In this document: positions 34,787 through 42,556 of the stretch, piece after piece | Layout: the number at the start of each line of letters is the position of its first letter | How positions within the stretch are numbered: the first letter of the stretch is position 1 | The notes under the pieces: model-generated | What the model saw: only the letters and a program-made list of their open reading frames with translations | What the model was told of the DNA's origin: nothing | The model's database searches: none | Program-made: the position numbers and the translations under genes | NCBI RefSeq assembly: GCF_013002705.1 | Contig: NZ_JABEND010000001.1 | Location: 62,001 to 126,000 of the forward strand | Source: Nakamurella aerolata | Lineage (GTDB): Bacteria; Actinomycetota; Actinomycetes; Mycobacteriales; Nakamurellaceae | Direction: 5' to 3' | DNA length: 64,000 bases

Positions 34787-35638
34787 GTGCTGACCGCACT
34801 GTCGGCCCGCACCCTCGGCCCGGCCAACCGCGAGCAGATCGTCGCGGCGCTGCAGGCCGACCCGATCGCCAACTGCCTGGTAGCCGAACGCTGGGAGCAG
34901 GCCGAGTCCGGTCGCGCGCTCGGCGGCACCTTCTGGGGAGTGGGCGGTGGCCGGGACGCGCTGGTGTTCGCGGGTGGCAATCTGATCCCGGTGAGCGGCA
35001 CCCCGGCCGGCCTGCGCCCCATCGCCACGACGTTGGGCCGGCGCCGCCGCACGGTCGCCTCGCTGGTGGGTAGCGCACCGCTGGTGTTGCCGCTGTGGCA
35101 ATACCTGCAGCCGCACTGGGGAGTGGCCCGTGAGGTCCGCCCCGACCAGCCGCTGCTGGCCTGCGCCGAGCCGCCGCTGCTGCCACCCGACCCGCGGATC
35201 CGTGCCGTACCAGCCGATTTCATCGACAGCTACCTGCCTGCCGCGGTGGCGATGTTCACCGAGGAGGTGGGCGCCGATCCGCTGGCCGGCGACGACGGTC
35301 GCAGCTATCGGGGCAGGGTCAGCGAGCTGCTGCAACAGGGCAGGGCGTTCGCGCTGCTGACCGACCCGGACGCAGGCGGCCGGCAGCGCGTGCTGTTCAA
35401 GGCCGAGATCGGGGCCCTGTCCCGCGACACCGCGATGATCCAGGGGGTGTGGGTCGACCCGGCCTGGCGTGGTCGAGGTATCGCGGCCCCGGCATTGGCA
35501 GCGGTGGTACAGCAGGTGCAGCAACGGTTTCGCCGGCTGCCCTGCCTGTATGTGAACCAGTACAACGTGATTGCCCGCTCGGTGTACCGCCGCATCGGCT
35601 TCCAGCAGGTCGGCACCTACGCCACGGTGCTGTTCTGA
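34787..35638 (+). CDS. GNAT acetyltransferase with DUF4081-type N-terminal region
   Basis: A 283-aa protein. An N-terminal ~130-residue domain (ALQADPIANCLVAERWEQA, GGNLIPVSG) of the DUF4081 type precedes a C-terminal GNAT domain with the acetyl-CoA loop VWVDPAWRGRGIAAPALAAV and the late LYVNQYNVIARSVYRRIGFQ. The same gene follows ispG in mycobacteria (Rv2867c). The substrate is unknown. The start is a GTG, with a weak -10-like GAATGT 7 nt upstream. Its stop codon is embedded in the first unit of a 17-bp tandem repeat. Confidence 0.87.
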   Translation: MLTALSARTLGPANREQIVAALQADPIANCLVAERWEQAESGRALGGTFWGVGGGRDALVFAGGNLIPVSGTPAGLRPIATTLGRRRRTVASLVGSAPLVLPLWQYLQPHWGVAREVRPDQPLLACAEPPLLPPDPRIRAVPADFIDSYLPAAVAMFTEEVGADPLAGDDGRSYRGRVSELLQQGRAFALLTDPDAGGRQRVLFKAEIGALSRDTAMIQGVWVDPAWRGRGIAAPALAAVVQQVQQRFRRLPCLYVNQYNVIARSVYRRIGFQQVGTYATVLF

Positions 35639-35693
35639 GCACTCTGCCGTTCTGAGCACTGTGCCGTTCTGACTGCGGTGCTGTTCTGATTGC
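35626..35693. repeat. 17-bp tandem repeat covering the GNAT stop codon
   Basis: Four 17-bp units begin at 35626, 35643, 35660 and 35677, each containing GCYGTTCTGA. The TGA of the first unit is the stop codon of the GNAT gene, so the repeat seems to have grown from its last codons. It lies between convergent genes. Confidence 0.88.
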
Positions 35694-35696
35694 ACG

Positions 35697-36533
35697 TCAC
35701 CCGGGGTCGGGCGGCGCGGCGGGCGCCCCGGCGAGCGCCAGCGTGCGGCGGGCCTGCCGCAGCACCGCCTCGTCGACAAAACGCCCGTCCGGCAACGCGT
35801 TGGCGCCGTTGCCAGCGGCGAGCAGTTGCCGAGCCGCGCTGATCTCGCCGGCGCTGGGGATGAAGGCGTCCCGGATCACCGGTAGCTGCGCCGGATGCAG
35901 CGCGGCCCGGCCCAGAAAGCCCCGGGCCCGCCCGCGGCGGCACGAGTCCGCCAGCCCCGCCAGATCGCGCAGCTGGGTGTACACCGACATGATCGGGGCC
36001 GGCAGACCCGCTGCCGCGCAGGCGTTCACCAGCCGAGACCTGGCCCAGTCGAGCCCGGCGTCGTCGGTGACGCCAAGGTCGGCGCGCAGGTCCGCCTCGC
36101 CGAGTCCGAGTGAGGCGACCCCGGGGAGCTGAGCCAACTCGAAGGCCCGCTCAACCCCGAGCGCGGACTCCAGCAGCAGGTGGGCCGGCCGGTCACCCGC
36201 GCCGGCGATCTGCGCGCTCACCACGGCCGGGTTCGCGCACTTCGGAATCCGCACACCGACCACTGTCGGCAGTTCCGCGACCAGCGCCAGATCGGCTGCG
36301 CCCCAGGCGGTGTCGGCGGCATTGACCCGCACCTGTGACGGCCGGTCGACGCGGTCCAGCAGCTCAGGCAGCGCGCGCCGCGCGGCGGCCTTGTGCGCCG
36401 GGGCGACGGCGTCTTCCAGATCGATCAGCACCACATCGGCCGCCGAGGCGAGCGCCTTGCGAACGCGATCAGGGCGGTCGGCCGGAACGTAGAGGTACGT
36501 GAGGGCCGGCCGCTTGCTCACCTCGCCGGTCAC
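35697..36533 (-). CDS. HpcH/HpaI aldolase-citrate lyase family protein (CitE-like CoA-ester lyase)
   Basis: A 278-aa TIM-barrel protein of the CitE/malyl-CoA lyase group. The substrate/phosphate loop TYLYVPADRPDRVRKAL, the metal-site VVLIDLEDAVAPAHKAAARR, and LLLESALGVE and GLGEADLRADLG are visible. Free-standing CitE-like enzymes cleave malyl-, methylmalyl- or citramalyl-CoA to acetyl-CoA (or propionyl-CoA) and an oxoacid. It is the last gene of the nine-gene operon, and its GTG overlaps the CoA-transferase stop by 4 nt. The pairing suggests it cleaves the CoA thioester made by that transferase. Confidence 0.85.
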   Translation of the reverse strand: MTGEVSKRPALTYLYVPADRPDRVRKALASAADVVLIDLEDAVAPAHKAAARRALPELLDRVDRPSQVRVNAADTAWGAADLALVAELPTVVGVRIPKCANPAVVSAQIAGAGDRPAHLLLESALGVERAFELAQLPGVASLGLGEADLRADLGVTDDAGLDWARSRLVNACAAAGLPAPIMSVYTQLRDLAGLADSCRRGRARGFLGRAALHPAQLPVIRDAFIPSAGEISAARQLLAAGNGANALPDGRFVDEAVLRQARRTLALAGAPAAPPDPG

Positions 36534-37780
36534 GATTCGTCCGCCCGGCCGCCGCCGGTATCGGCGCCGACGGCACCGTCGGCCGCGGCGACAACACCGT
36601 CGGCGAGCAGCCGATCCACCTCCGGTTCGCTGTAGCCGAGTTCGGTGAGCACCGCTCGAGTGTCGGCGCCGGGGTCCCTACCGGTGTGCCGGACCGGCCC
36701 GGCACCCTCGGCCATCCGGAACAGTGGTCCCTGCATGGCGAACTCTCCGAAGTCGGGGTCAGCCACCCGCAGCACCGTGCCGAGCGCCTGGAACTGCGGA
36801 TCGGCCAGGATGTCCGCCGGCTGGTAGATGGGCGCGACGGCCGCCTGTGCCGCCTCGAACTGCTCGATGACATCCTGCTGGGTACGGTCGGCGATCCAGC
36901 CGCCCACCGTCGCGTCCAATTCGTCGGCGTGCTCGGCCCTGGTGTGCCCGCTGGAGAACCAGGGCTGCGCAACGAGATCGGGGCGTCCCACCAGCCTGAC
37001 GACCCGTTCGGCGATGCTCTGCGAGCTGGTCGAGACGGCTACCCACTTGTCGTCGGAGGTGCGGTAGATGTTGCGTGGCGCATTGTTCGCCGATCGATTA
37101 CCCAGCCGCGGAGCCGCGGTACCGAGCAGATCCCAGCGGGACAGCTGCGGGCCGAGCATGGCCATGATCGGCTCAACGATGGCCAGGTCGATCACTGTGC
37201 CTTTGCCCGTCATGGTGCGCTGGTACAGCGCGGTGGAGATGGCGAAAGCCGCTGCCAGCGAGGCGATTCCGTCGGCCAGCCCGAACGGCGGCAGCGTTGG
37301 CGGGCCGTCCGGGTCGCCGGTGGCGGCGGCGAAACCGCTCATCGCCTCGGCCAGGGTGCCGAAGCCCGGCCGCCGCCGGTACGGCCCGATCTGGCCGAAC
37401 CCGGTGATCCTGGCCAGTACCAGGCCGGGGTTGTCGACAGACAGCTCCGGGTAGCCGAGGCCCCAGCGTTCCAGTGTGTCGGGCCGGAAGTTCTCGATCA
37501 CCACATCGGCGCCGGCCGCCAGCCGGCGGAACACCGCGGCTCCCTCCGGCGTCGCCAGATCGATCTGAACGGTGCGTTTGTTGCGGCCCAGCGTTTTTGA
37601 CCAGATGTTCTGGCCGTTCAGTTCCGGCCCGTGCCCACGCGCCGGATCGGGGCGGCGCGGGTGCTCCACCTTGATCACCTCGGCACCGACGTCACCGAGA
37701 TGCATCGCCGTCATCGGGCCGGCGAACAGGGTCGACGCGTCGATCACGGTGATCCCGTGCAGCGCTGCGGTTCCGGTCAC
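36530..37780 (-). CDS. Family III CoA-transferase (CaiB/BaiF)
   Basis: A 416-aa type III CoA-transferase. Its N-terminus ITVIDASTLFAGPMTAMHL is followed by LGDVGAEVIKVEHPRRPDPAR, NKRTVQIDLATPEGAAVFRR and VVIENFRPDTLERWGLGY, the family hallmarks. The likely nucleophile is the Asp in PPFGLADGIASL, aligned with Asp169 of formyl-CoA transferase. It transfers CoA between carboxylates. Start GTG overlaps the upstream gene by 4 nt, and its own stop overlaps the CitE-like gene. In this operon it could activate a hydroxy acid derived from the imported compound. Confidence 0.9.
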   Translation of the reverse strand: MTGTAALHGITVIDASTLFAGPMTAMHLGDVGAEVIKVEHPRRPDPARGHGPELNGQNIWSKTLGRNKRTVQIDLATPEGAAVFRRLAAGADVVIENFRPDTLERWGLGYPELSVDNPGLVLARITGFGQIGPYRRRPGFGTLAEAMSGFAAATGDPDGPPTLPPFGLADGIASLAAAFAISTALYQRTMTGKGTVIDLAIVEPIMAMLGPQLSRWDLLGTAAPRLGNRSANNAPRNIYRTSDDKWVAVSTSSQSIAERVVRLVGRPDLVAQPWFSSGHTRAEHADELDATVGGWIADRTQQDVIEQFEAAQAAVAPIYQPADILADPQFQALGTVLRVADPDFGEFAMQGPLFRMAEGAGPVRHTGRDPGADTRAVLTELGYSEPEVDRLLADGVVAAADGAVGADTGGGRADES

Positions 37781-40128
37781 CGGGCGGCGTCACTCGGGTT
37801 CGTTGCCGGGCCACCGGGTGCGTCCCAGGCGACCCGGAAGCCGATGTTCACCGATCGGCCGAGACCCATGCCCGGGAGCAGATACTTGGCCGAAAACTCA
37901 GGGTCCTGCGGTCCGCCGTCGAAGTACCAGGCCGATCCGGTCGGCTGGTAATCGGATCCGCCCTTGAGCATGACGAACCGGGTGCGCCCGTCGGTGTATT
38001 CACTTTCGGTGAGATTCCAGACCAGTGGGGTGCGGCGGCCGAACCGGCGGTCGCCGGCAGCCAGCTGCCATTCGTCCTCGGTGGGCAACCGGCCGCCGAC
38101 CCAGCGGGCGTATGCCCTGGCATCGGGCAGATCCACCTCGGTGACCGGCCGGTCGGCGTCCGCCTCGGACACCGCGCGACCCCACCAACTCGGCAGGATG
38201 CGGCTACGGGTGGCTGCGCGGTAGCCGGTGGCGGCAACGAACCTCGCGAACTCCCGCTCGCTCACCTCGGCGACCGCGACCGCCAGCGGGACGATGAGCT
38301 CGCCGGACCGCTCCAGCGTGCGCAGATCGTGCAGGCGTGGTGGCAGTGGCTTCCATTCGTTGACGAACGGCGCGCCCTCGTACATGCCGGTCTCGCGGCT
38401 GCGGTAGCGCACAGTGAGCCGGTACGGCCCGGCAGGCACCGTCACGGTCGGAACGGTCGGCGCTGTTGCGGTCGGTGCTGTTGCGGTCGGAACGGTCGGC
38501 GCTGTTGCGGTCGGTGCCGTTGCGGTCGGAACGGTCGGCACCGGTGAGGTCGGGGCCGGCAGTCGCTGCCGACGCTGTGCCGCGGTGACCCGTTGCGGTG
38601 CAAGGGATCCGCTCGCAGCACCGGCAGCACCAGGTTCGCCCGGTGCGCCGGCCGGGTCGACCACCCGCACCGGCGCGCGGTGCCGGAACGCGGAGGACGC
38701 CGGTTCCGGTGGCTCCGTCGGCAGCCAATCCGGGCGGTCGGTTGAGCCGGCGCGCTGCCAGGCGCCGCCGATGCCGCCGGCCGGTACCGTGATCGCCGGA
38801 ATGCCGTCGACCAGCGGTGCCGGCGCGCCGGACCATACGTCCCAGACCCGGCCGTCCGGGGTGAGCGGGAGCGGCACCGTCACATCGACATCGGAACGAT
38901 TGATCAGTGCCAGCAGTACCTGGTCACGGTCGCGGAAGCTGGAACCGTAGACCCCGGCGTCGGCGGTGTCGTCGCCCAGATCAACCAGTGGCGTCCATTC
39001 CCCGTCGGCGAGCAGATCGGCGAGACCCCGCTGTATCGCTGCCGCCCGGCGCAGCATCTGGGCATCCCGATCCGACCAACCCACCCAGACCCCGAAGACG
39101 ACCTCCCACACCATCACCCCGACACCGTTGAACCAGGCCGACTGCAACTCCTCGGCATGGTTGCGGTGCCAGCGCCGGACGTGGTGCAGCATGTGCCGCC
39201 GCTCGAACCAGTGTGCCCGGATCACCCCGGGCACCGGGGAGTCGGCGAACCACTGCGCCCACGACAACGGATGGTCGGCGAGCGCCGCCACCGAGACCCT
39301 GGACTCACCTTGCACCGCCACGCCTTCGACGCTCCAGTTGACCCTGGACAGCAGCCCGGAACTGCCCTCGCGCATGGTGTCGAGGAAGATCCCGTCAACG
39401 GCGAACTCGCCGGCAAGCGCACTCAGTGCCTCAGGGTCGCCGCCCGCAGCCAGACCCGGCCGGCTGCCGACGTCCCACGGGTTGTAGTCGACGAAAACCC
39501 GCACCCCGGCGTTGTGCAGCTGGGCGACCAGTTCGTCCAACCCCGCGATGTCGCGATAGAAGTCCCACTGGTTGCGGTCGTCGATGCCGATCACCGGATA
39601 GGCATGCCAGAGCACAATCGCATCGAAGCCGCCGAACCGGAAACGGGCGTCGGCGAGCAGCCGCTCCGGGGTGAACCGGTGCTCGTCCCAGTCGTAGAGC
39701 AGCTCGTCCCACAGCCATACCTGGGAGATGACGAAGCAGCGCCGGATCCACTCCATGTCGGCACGCCGGTACATGGTGTCGTCGTACGAGAACCGGGCGA
39801 CCGCCTCGCGTCGCCAGCGCTGCAGTTGCTGCCGCCACGCCGGCCAGAGCGCCGGATCATCCGGTGCCGCAAGGATTTTCGCGTCGTCCAGCCCTGACAG
39901 GTCGGCGTCGGGATCGAGCGGAACCTGCTGTGGCCGGTCCAGCGGCCGCGGGATCAGCGGGTTGAACGCGAGTTCGATGCCGGGGTACTCGCTGACCGAC
40001 GGGCCAGTGATCGGGCCGGGCGTCGGCCCTGCGTGCCGGCCGGGGCGGCGTCCGGCCCCGACGGTGACAGCCGCCCGGGCGGGCGCCCCGGACACGGTCG
40101 GCCGCGCCGGGCGGGTCAGGAACGACAT
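37777..40128 (-). CDS. Glycosidase-like TIM-barrel protein fused to a Cys-free FGE/SUMF1-type domain
   Basis: 783 aa. Residues ~50-450 look like a glycoside-hydrolase barrel (FGGFDAIVLWHAYPVIGIDD, AGVRVFVDYNPWD, VDGIFLDTMREGSSG) followed by a beta-sandwich. Residues ~525-570 are an ATAPT/TVPT tandem linker encoded by 39-bp repeats. The C-terminal ~220 residues have the formylglycine-generating-enzyme fold signatures (REFARFVAATGY, RLPTEDEWQLAAG, SVNIGFRVAWD) but contain no cysteine, so sulfatase activation is unlikely. No signal peptide is seen, which implies cytoplasmic action. It overlaps LacI by 13 nt and the CoA-transferase gene by 4 nt. Confidence 0.75.
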   Translation of the reverse strand: MSFLTRPARPTVSGAPARAAVTVGAGRRPGRHAGPTPGPITGPSVSEYPGIELAFNPLIPRPLDRPQQVPLDPDADLSGLDDAKILAAPDDPALWPAWRQQLQRWRREAVARFSYDDTMYRRADMEWIRRCFVISQVWLWDELLYDWDEHRFTPERLLADARFRFGGFDAIVLWHAYPVIGIDDRNQWDFYRDIAGLDELVAQLHNAGVRVFVDYNPWDVGSRPGLAAGGDPEALSALAGEFAVDGIFLDTMREGSSGLLSRVNWSVEGVAVQGESRVSVAALADHPLSWAQWFADSPVPGVIRAHWFERRHMLHHVRRWHRNHAEELQSAWFNGVGVMVWEVVFGVWVGWSDRDAQMLRRAAAIQRGLADLLADGEWTPLVDLGDDTADAGVYGSSFRDRDQVLLALINRSDVDVTVPLPLTPDGRVWDVWSGAPAPLVDGIPAITVPAGGIGGAWQRAGSTDRPDWLPTEPPEPASSAFRHRAPVRVVDPAGAPGEPGAAGAASGSLAPQRVTAAQRRQRLPAPTSPVPTVPTATAPTATAPTVPTATAPTATAPTVPTVTVPAGPYRLTVRYRSRETGMYEGAPFVNEWKPLPPRLHDLRTLERSGELIVPLAVAVAEVSEREFARFVAATGYRAATRSRILPSWWGRAVSEADADRPVTEVDLPDARAYARWVGGRLPTEDEWQLAAGDRRFGRRTPLVWNLTESEYTDGRTRFVMLKGGSDYQPTGSAWYFDGGPQDPEFSAKYLLPGMGLGRSVNIGFRVAWDAPGGPATNPSDAAR
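38447..38545. repeat. 39-bp tandem repeat encoding the Pro-Thr linker
   Basis: About two and a half units, each encoding roughly TVPTATAPTATAP, lie within the glycosidase-FGE fusion gene between its two folded parts. Confidence 0.8.
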
Positions 40129-41117
40129 GTCGACTCCCGCACCACCAGCCGGGGCGTCACCGTTCGCATCTGCGGGGGCGCCGACGGCTCGGACATCCTG
40201 TGCTGCAACAGCTCAGCGGCAAGCCTGCCGCGCTCGCGCGAACGCAGGCTGACGCTGGTGAGCGCCGGCGAGAACACCCTGGCGAAGGTGATGTCGTCGA
40301 TGCCGGCGACGGCGAGCTGTTCGGGTACCGCCACGCCCGCGCTGAGCGCGCCGCGGAGAATACCCAGCGCCAACAAATCGTTGGCGGCCAGCACCGCATC
40401 AGGGCGCTCTGCTTTCGACAAGGCCGCGAGCTTGTTCCACGCGCGCTCGCCGGAGCGCACCGTGAACGAGCCGGTGACCAGTACCCGGCCGTCATCGTGC
40501 TGCGCGAGCTGCCGGAACGCGGTGAGCCGGGCGGAGCCGGGCGCGGTGTCCGGCGGCCCGCCGACAAAGGCGATCCGAGCCGCGCCCATCGACTGCAGGT
40601 GCCGGTAGGCCAACCGCACCGCGCCGGCCGAATCGATCCGGACGCTGTCCAGCGGTACCGCGTCGGCCAGGTTGCCGACCACCACCACCGGGATGGGAGA
40701 GTCGACCAGGCTGCGCAGCAACTCGCTGCTGCGGCGCAGCGGGCTGATCACCAGCCCGTCGGCGAGCCCGCGAGAAAGGTTGCGTACCAACGCCGAGAGC
40801 TCGGACGGCTCCTGCCCGGTGGAAGCGATGCTGAGCCGGGCCCCTGATCCGCTGAGTCCGTCGACGACGCCCTGCATCAGCTCGCTGTAGACCGGGTTCC
40901 CGATGTCGTCGACGGCCAGTGTCACCTGCCGGCCGCTGCCAAGTTTCAGGCTCCGTGCGGCGGCGTCCGGCAGGTAGCCGAGCTCGGCAGCAGCCGCGCG
41001 TACCCGATCCGTGGTGTCCGGTCGTGCGGCCTTGCCGTTGAGCACCCGTGATACCGAGGCGATCGACACCCCGGCCCTCCTGGCCACCTGCACCACGGTC
41101 GGGCGGCGGGTCGTCAC
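40116..41117 (-). CDS. LacI-family transcriptional repressor
   Basis: 333 aa from the GTG at 41117, which overlaps the upstream stop (GTGA). The N-terminal helix-turn-helix is VVQVARRAGVSIASVSRVLN, followed by the hinge PDAAARSLKLG and a periplasmic-binding-protein core (LAVDDIGNPVYSELMQGVVD, IAFVGGPPDT, DAVLAANDLLALGI, AVAGIDDITFA). It should bind the sugar-like inducer and the palindrome at 47183-47194. It is encoded in the middle of the operon, so expression would be autoregulated. Its stop lies 13 nt inside the next gene. Confidence 0.93.
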   Translation of the reverse strand: MTTRRPTVVQVARRAGVSIASVSRVLNGKAARPDTTDRVRAAAAELGYLPDAAARSLKLGSGRQVTLAVDDIGNPVYSELMQGVVDGLSGSGARLSIASTGQEPSELSALVRNLSRGLADGLVISPLRRSSELLRSLVDSPIPVVVVGNLADAVPLDSVRIDSAGAVRLAYRHLQSMGAARIAFVGGPPDTAPGSARLTAFRQLAQHDDGRVLVTGSFTVRSGERAWNKLAALSKAERPDAVLAANDLLALGILRGALSAGVAVPEQLAVAGIDDITFARVFSPALTSVSLRSRERGRLAAELLQHRMSEPSAPPQMRTVTPRLVVRESTCRS

Positions 41118-42556
41118 GAGCGTTCCGATGTGAGCACCGGTGACGCGACGGCCGCGGCAACCGCGGCGGTCCGCTCGATCAACGTGTCGACGGCGACCCC
41201 GTTCTCGCCGGGAATGCTGGTGTGCAAGCCGCCGGCCAACGGCCGGGTCCAGTGTTCGGCGATGGCCCCGGGACCGGCCGCGGCGCCGATCAGACCCCCG
41301 ACGGTGGCACCGTTGGAGTCGGTGTCCCAACCGCCCATCACCGTCAGGCCCAAGGTTCTGGTCACGTCGCCGCGGCCTGCGGTCAGCGCGAAACATACCA
41401 ATGCCATGTTGTTGAGCGCGTGCACCCAGTGCACATCCGCGAACGCTGTCTCCAGGGCCTGGTACGCGCCGCGCGGATCCTGCTGATACCGCGGGTCGGC
41501 GCCGAGTTCGCGGCCCAGCCTGATGGCGGTTGCCATTCGGCTGGTCGGTGGCACCACGGCGGTGCCGGCGTCGATGGCCGCGTCGATCCCGGCGCCGGTC
41601 ACCGCGACGGAGGCGGCAGCGGCGACAAACATGGCACCGTACAAGCCGTTCCGCGCGTGGCTGACCGAGGCGTCCCGCCATGCCCATTCCGCGGCCCTGC
41701 GGGGGCGCCCCGGGTTGACCCAGCCGTACAGATCGGTGCGGATCTGCGCGCCGATGAACTCCCTGAAGGGATTGTGGGTCAGCGCCGTCGCCGGCGGGCT
41801 GAGGCCTTCCAGCAGGTTGCGCAAGGCGACTCGCTCGGCGGTGAAGGCACGACCCACCGGCAGATCCAGCAGCCAGGCCCGCGCCACGTCGTCGGCGGTG
41901 AAGTCGGCACCGTGCTGCTCGGCCGCCCGGTGCGGCCGCAACCGGTTCTCCCGCAACCGGTTCTCCCGCAACCGGTTCTCGAGTAAGCGGAGCGCCATCA
42001 GCGTGTAGTTGATGTCGTCGTCCTCCGGTACCCCGGAGATGTTCTCCTCGAGGCTGGTACCGCGGCTGGCCTTGTTCCACGGCCAGCGCCCGGTGACGTC
42101 CGGATCGAGTCCGACGGCGGTGAAGTAGCGCTGCAGTGGCCACCTTCCGGTGCCGCGCAGGATCTCCTCAATGCCTTGCCGCGGAATCTTTTCCACCGGC
42201 TTGCCCAGCACACAACCGACGATCCGGCCCCACCAGGCACCGCGCAGCCGCGTCCGGTCCACCGCGGCGGGTGAGTCGGTGTCGGGGCCGAGGGTGGCGA
42301 CGATCTCGGGCCAGCCGTCCGGCTCGGCTCCGGCGGTGGGGTCCGGCATCCGGTCGAGCTCGTCCAGGAGTTCGACGGCCAGCGCCCGTTGCCGCGGGTC
42401 GGCGACATCGCCCGAGGCCCCGCCGTAGGGCGGGGCCACCGGCAACCCGGTAGCCGCCCACCGGCGCCGGATGTCGGCGACGTCGCGACCCTGCTGGGCC
42501 GACTGCCGCAGTTCATGGCGGATCAGGTCTTCCGGTTGTACCCAGGTCAACCGCAT
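41114..42556 (-). CDS. ADP-ribosylglycohydrolase family protein 2 (long form)
   Basis: 480 aa from the ATG at 42556, which overlaps the TGA of the upstream paralogue. A ~110-residue N-terminal extension precedes the fold: LRGAWWGRIVGCVLGKPVEK, the first metal cluster EDDDINYTLMALRLLE, and the second, MGGWDTDSNGATVGGLIGAA. These Asp residues bind the Mg2+ pair in ADP-ribosyl hydrolases. A 15-bp DNA repeat inserts NRLRE three times near residues 190-205. The closing SIPGENGVAVDTLI is unlike DraG. The substrate may be a glycoside or nucleoside conjugate and not ADP-ribosyl-protein, judging by the operon. Confidence 0.83.
   Translation of the reverse strand: MRLTWVQPEDLIRHELRQSAQQGRDVADIRRRWAATGLPVAPPYGGASGDVADPRQRALAVELLDELDRMPDPTAGAEPDGWPEIVATLGPDTDSPAAVDRTRLRGAWWGRIVGCVLGKPVEKIPRQGIEEILRGTGRWPLQRYFTAVGLDPDVTGRWPWNKASRGTSLEENISGVPEDDDINYTLMALRLLENRLRENRLRENRLRPHRAAEQHGADFTADDVARAWLLDLPVGRAFTAERVALRNLLEGLSPPATALTHNPFREFIGAQIRTDLYGWVNPGRPRRAAEWAWRDASVSHARNGLYGAMFVAAAASVAVTGAGIDAAIDAGTAVVPPTSRMATAIRLGRELGADPRYQQDPRGAYQALETAFADVHWVHALNNMALVCFALTAGRGDVTRTLGLTVMGGWDTDSNGATVGGLIGAAAGPGAIAEHWTRPLAGGLHTSIPGENGVAVDTLIERTAAVAAAVASPVLTSERS
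41938..41982. repeat. 15-bp tandem repeat inside the long ADP-ribosylglycohydrolase gene
   Basis: Three copies of GCAACCGGTTCTCCC or a near variant encode the peptide repeat NRLRE on the minus strand. The insertion follows the DDDINY metal helix. Confidence 0.85.

Noticed and set aside
37777-38450. Functional sulfatase-activating enzyme
   Set aside because: The FGE-like domain has no cysteine, and no sulfatase gene is present in the operon.
41118-42143. Extension of the LacI gene into a 675-residue frame
   Set aside because: The added sequence is a shadow of the ADP-ribosylglycohydrolase gene. The GTG at 41117, overlapping the upstream stop, gives a LacI protein of normal length.
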